Origin: Caldalkalibacillus salinus
GTDB taxonomy: Bacteria; Bacillota; Bacilli; Caldalkalibacillales; JCM-10596
Direction: 5' to 3'
Length of the DNA: 64,000 nt
Assembly: GCF_016745835.1 (NCBI RefSeq)
Contig: NZ_JAERVL010000004.1
Span: forward strand, 62,001 to 126,000
How positions within the stretch are numbered: position 1 is the stretch's first letter; each line of letters opens with the position of its first letter. Below are positions 62,001 to 64,000 of this stretch, in pieces. The notes beneath the pieces were generated by a model. It searched no databases and had not been told where the DNA came from. It worked only from the letters and a program-made list of their open reading frames with translations. The translations under genes were made by a program, and so were the position numbers.

Positions 62001-62861
62001 ATGGAGAAACAACAAGGGATGAGATACGACATGAATCGGTCAATACAGTACAAACAACCCAAAAAATGGTTAACACCAGCAAGTGGGTATTTGCAAGGGT
62101 ACAGTCATACGCTCAATCCTTACGTAGGCTGTGCTTTTTCCTGTGTCTACTGTTATGTACGGCGTATGCCCGTAGCCCTTTTCCGTCAAAAAGAGTGGGG
62201 GACATGGGTGGATGTGAAGGAGGGGGCCTCTGAAACGTTTAGAAAAGAACTTCGTAAAGTAAAAGACAAAGGGGCTGTCACAATTTTCATGTCATCGAGT
62301 ACAGATCCTTATCAACCTATTGAATACAACACGCGTATCACCCGTCAGCTGCTAGAAGTGATGGTGGAAGAGGGCGGTCCTGATTTTCTTTTTTTACAAA
62401 CACGTAGTCCCCTGGTCACAAGAGATATAGACCTCCTTCACGAGATGAGGGATCGACTATTAATAAGCGTGACAGTTGAAACGGATCGGGAAGACATTCG
62501 TCAAGTATTCAGTCCATGGGCGCCTCCTATACAAGGAAGAATACGGGCTTTACGTCAATTAAAAAAGGCGGGCTTACCAGTCCAGGCAGCCGTATCACCT
62601 GTATTACCTTGTACTGAACGGTTTGCAGACACGTTGGCTGATCACGTCGACCGCGTTTGTCTTGACGATTATTTTATGGGGGACGGAAGCAAAGGGAAAC
62701 GAACAAAACAGTTAGGAGTGGACAAGGTGTATCGCTCCTTGGGACTTGAACACTGGTATACACCAGAAGCGTACCAACAAGTATGGTCGCAGTTTGAGAC
62801 GGTATTCTCATCTGACCAATTATACTTAAGCCAGGAAGGCTTTAAACCAATGCTTAGATAA
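62001..62861 (+). CDS. SplB-like radical SAM protein
   Basis: A 286-residue radical SAM enzyme with the cluster motif C44-x3-C48-x2-C51 (GCAFSCVYCYV), preceded by HTLNPYVG, which marks the SplB-related (Rv2578c-type) group. SSTDPYQPIE and VTVETDREDIRQVFSPWAPP follow. Members are annotated as DNA repair photolyase-like, but true spore photoproduct lyase has further conserved features, so substrate is uncertain. Start is unclear: GTG 61998, ATG 62001 or ATG 62031; no strong ribosome binding site decides. Confidence 0.78.
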   Translation: MEKQQGMRYDMNRSIQYKQPKKWLTPASGYLQGYSHTLNPYVGCAFSCVYCYVRRMPVALFRQKEWGTWVDVKEGASETFRKELRKVKDKGAVTIFMSSSTDPYQPIEYNTRITRQLLEVMVEEGGPDFLFLQTRSPLVTRDIDLLHEMRDRLLISVTVETDREDIRQVFSPWAPPIQGRIRALRQLKKAGLPVQAAVSPVLPCTERFADTLADHVDRVCLDDYFMGDGSKGKRTKQLGVDKVYRSLGLEHWYTPEAYQQVWSQFETVFSSDQLYLSQEGFKPMLR

Positions 62862-62931
62862 TAAATGGTGAATTGCTACGCTAACAGTATAACGGTATCG
62901 TTGTTAACAATCTTGACACATCCACCCTTAT

Positions 62932-63642
62932 CTATTCCTCATCGTACGGATACAGATGAAAGTACTGATCAATGGCATTGGCCATTTTAATTGCTATCTG
63001 TTGCTGGTATGCTGGGTCTTGTAAGCGTTTAGCTTCTATGGGGTGACTAATATACCCAATCTCTGCTATCATACAGGGGCATGGCACGGACTGCAGTAAG
63101 TAGTATCGACGACTAGGGAATTCTTTTTTGGGATACCCCGTTAAGTGATTAAGCTCTGACTGTAGTAACTGTGCCATAAGCGTACTTTTGGCTTGATCTT
63201 GGTGAATGATCATCGGGCCTTTCACACCACTGTGTGACGAATAATTGGTATGGAGACTGATGAAGAGGGCAGGATTTACCCCTTTAGCAATAAGCGCCCT
63301 TTGACGAAGATCTCTCTTATGCCTGCTTCCAACGCGTGGTTGGGGACTGTCATCACTTAAGGCATAATCCTGCAAGCGTGTGATGCCTACTTCGTACTTT
63401 CTTTTTTGAAGTTCGTCGTATAATGCCTTACCGACTTCTAGATTAATGTTTTTTTCTAAAAGCGACCCACGGTGAGTTCCCCCATCGATCCCACCATGTC
63501 CAACGTCGATGATAATATCATAATGTAAAAGCTTTTGTTGTAAGGGCCGTTCCTGAGTCACAGCCTGTACACTCGAGTTAAAACAATATGAAGTCATGAT
63601 GAGCAGTCCTATTATTAAGACGGCCTGACGAAAACTGCGCAT
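62932..63642 (-). CDS. cwlD: Germination-type N-acetylmuramoyl-L-alanine amidase CwlD
   Basis: A 236-residue Amidase_3 enzyme with an N-terminal signal or anchor (LIIGLLIMTSYCF). Zn ligands H49 (DVGHGGIDGG), E63 (LLEKNINL) and H130 (FISLHTN), and catalytic E193 (MIAEIGYISH). CwlD together with PdaA forms muramic lactam in spore cortex, needed for germination. Length equals B. subtilis CwlD (about 237) and no cell-wall-binding repeats are present, supporting CwlD over vegetative amidases. Confidence 0.87.
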   Translation of the reverse strand: MRSFRQAVLIIGLLIMTSYCFNSSVQAVTQERPLQQKLLHYDIIIDVGHGGIDGGTHRGSLLEKNINLEVGKALYDELQKRKYEVGITRLQDYALSDDSPQPRVGSRHKRDLRQRALIAKGVNPALFISLHTNYSSHSGVKGPMIIHQDQAKSTLMAQLLQSELNHLTGYPKKEFPSRRYYLLQSVPCPCMIAEIGYISHPIEAKRLQDPAYQQQIAIKMANAIDQYFHLYPYDEE

Positions 63643-63707
63643 GTTGTTCCCTCCTCTTATTGATTCCTATTTTTTAACAAGAAGAGCTCAATTATCCTAG
63701 TAGTACA

Positions 63708-63747
63708 TAAAAAAAACGCCAGCCTTCCATAGGGATAGGCTGGCGTT
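63708..63747 (-). terminator. Terminator of the rhodanese gene
   Basis: On the minus strand an 11 bp perfect stem (AACGCCAGCCT with AGGCTGGCGTT) is followed by TTTTTT. Confidence 0.88.
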
Positions 63748-63818
63748 CTATATAAAATACCTGGTATACAGTCTTTAGTAAACTATATTTTCTTTAGCAT
63801 CATACGACCCACTAAACC

Positions 63819-64000
63819 CTAGCGCCAACGTTGACCATCGTCAGTCGGAAGGTCCGCCGTATCTGTAGGTCCATCCCATTCCAACATACCACCCGCGTAA
63901 TTCGCTAGCTCTTTGAATCCTTGATCTTGTAAAAATTGACATACAATTTGACTACGATTACCGCTACGGCAAACAACGACGTAATTTTTATCTTTATCTA
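63819..64000 (-). CDS. Rhodanese-like protein, 3' part (truncated by window edge)
   Basis: The minus strand from the window edge to TAG at 63821-63819 reads DKDKNYVVVCRSGNRSQIVC, then QFLQDQGFKELANYAGGMLE and W. CRSGNRS is the active-site loop of single-domain rhodaneses with the persulfide Cys, and YAGGMLEW is the typical end. About 60 residues are visible; start and N-terminal half lie beyond 64000. Sulfur-transfer role is inferred from family. Confidence 0.85.
   Translation of the reverse strand, partial: DKDKNYVVVCRSGNRSQIVCQFLQDQGFKELANYAGGMLEWDGPTDTADLPTDDGQRWR

Overview
The window reads as chromosomal DNA of an endospore-forming member of the Bacillales. The evidence is a B. subtilis-like gene order (infC-rpmI-rplT, an M42 peptidase, sspI, a TrmH methyltransferase, pheS-pheT-zapA-cvpA, and the ytoA/ytpB/ytqB/ytqA/ytfP group), spore genes (sspI, a CotD-like coat gene, cwlD), a tRNA-Phe T-box, and TnrA with a matching TnrA box. 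Secreted subtilisins, acidic surface proteins, a membrane-anchored dihaem cytochrome c and a futalosine-type menaquinone pair (mqnB-mqnD) would fit an alkaliphilic or moderately thermophilic relative. That lifestyle is inference.

Layout. 1-1.3 kb: infC (AUU start), rpmI, rplT. 1.3-9 kb: a GH13 maltodextrin hydrolase divergent from a LacI regulator, an SLH/YcdB-type surface protein, an M42 aminopeptidase, sspI. 9-13.5 kb: an rRNA methyltransferase, then a glycosyltransferase grouped with a PhnD-PhnE-PhnC type ABC importer. 13.6-19.4 kb: T-box, pheS, pheT, zapA, cvpA and a selD whose frame contains an in-frame UGA (selenocysteine) followed by a SECIS-like hairpin. 19.5-24.1 kb: an orphan PAS histidine kinase and an NMT1/SsuA-type ABC transporter. 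24.4-30 kb: mqnB-mqnD, the dihaem cytochrome, pckA.

30.2-41.6 kb: a headless, non-contractile phage-tail cluster. It has a near-consensus LexA box on a sigma-A promoter, an ArpU-like regulator, a tail terminator, two tube-like proteins, a tail chaperone with a programmed -1 frameshift site (A AAA AAC), a short tape measure, Dit, a baseplate protein, a Tal-type hub and a large GH18-containing tip protein. No capsid, terminase, integrase, holin or lysin gene is seen, so it looks like a domesticated SOS-inducible tail particle (F-type tailocin-like).

41.6-51.5 kb: gamma-carbonic-anhydrase-like protein, YtpB terpene synthase, the YtqA/YtqB tRNA-modification pair, a YtfP flavoprotein, ferredoxin with a structured leader, then a nitrogen block: amtB with a TnrA box, convergent with an operon of tnrA, a GlnD-like DUF294 nucleotidyltransferase and a DEDDh exonuclease. 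51.7-59.3 kb: a secreted S8 protease, a very acidic 431-residue protein of unknown function, an RsuA-type pseudouridine synthase, a CotD-like coat protein, and a likely peptide-signalling module: a 38-residue exported pro-peptide, a convergent NprR-like HTH-TPR regulator, and a divergent alkaline subtilisin. 59.3-64 kb: a class I glutamine amidotransferase-like hydrolase, a HAD phosphatase, DUF2935, an SplB-like radical SAM protein, cwlD, and the 3' part of a rhodanese gene cut by the window edge.

The strongest leads for new biology are the SOS-controlled headless tail cluster, the peptide/HTH-TPR/subtilisin module, the TnrA-nucleotidyltransferase-exonuclease operon facing amtB, and the selenocysteine-containing SelD.
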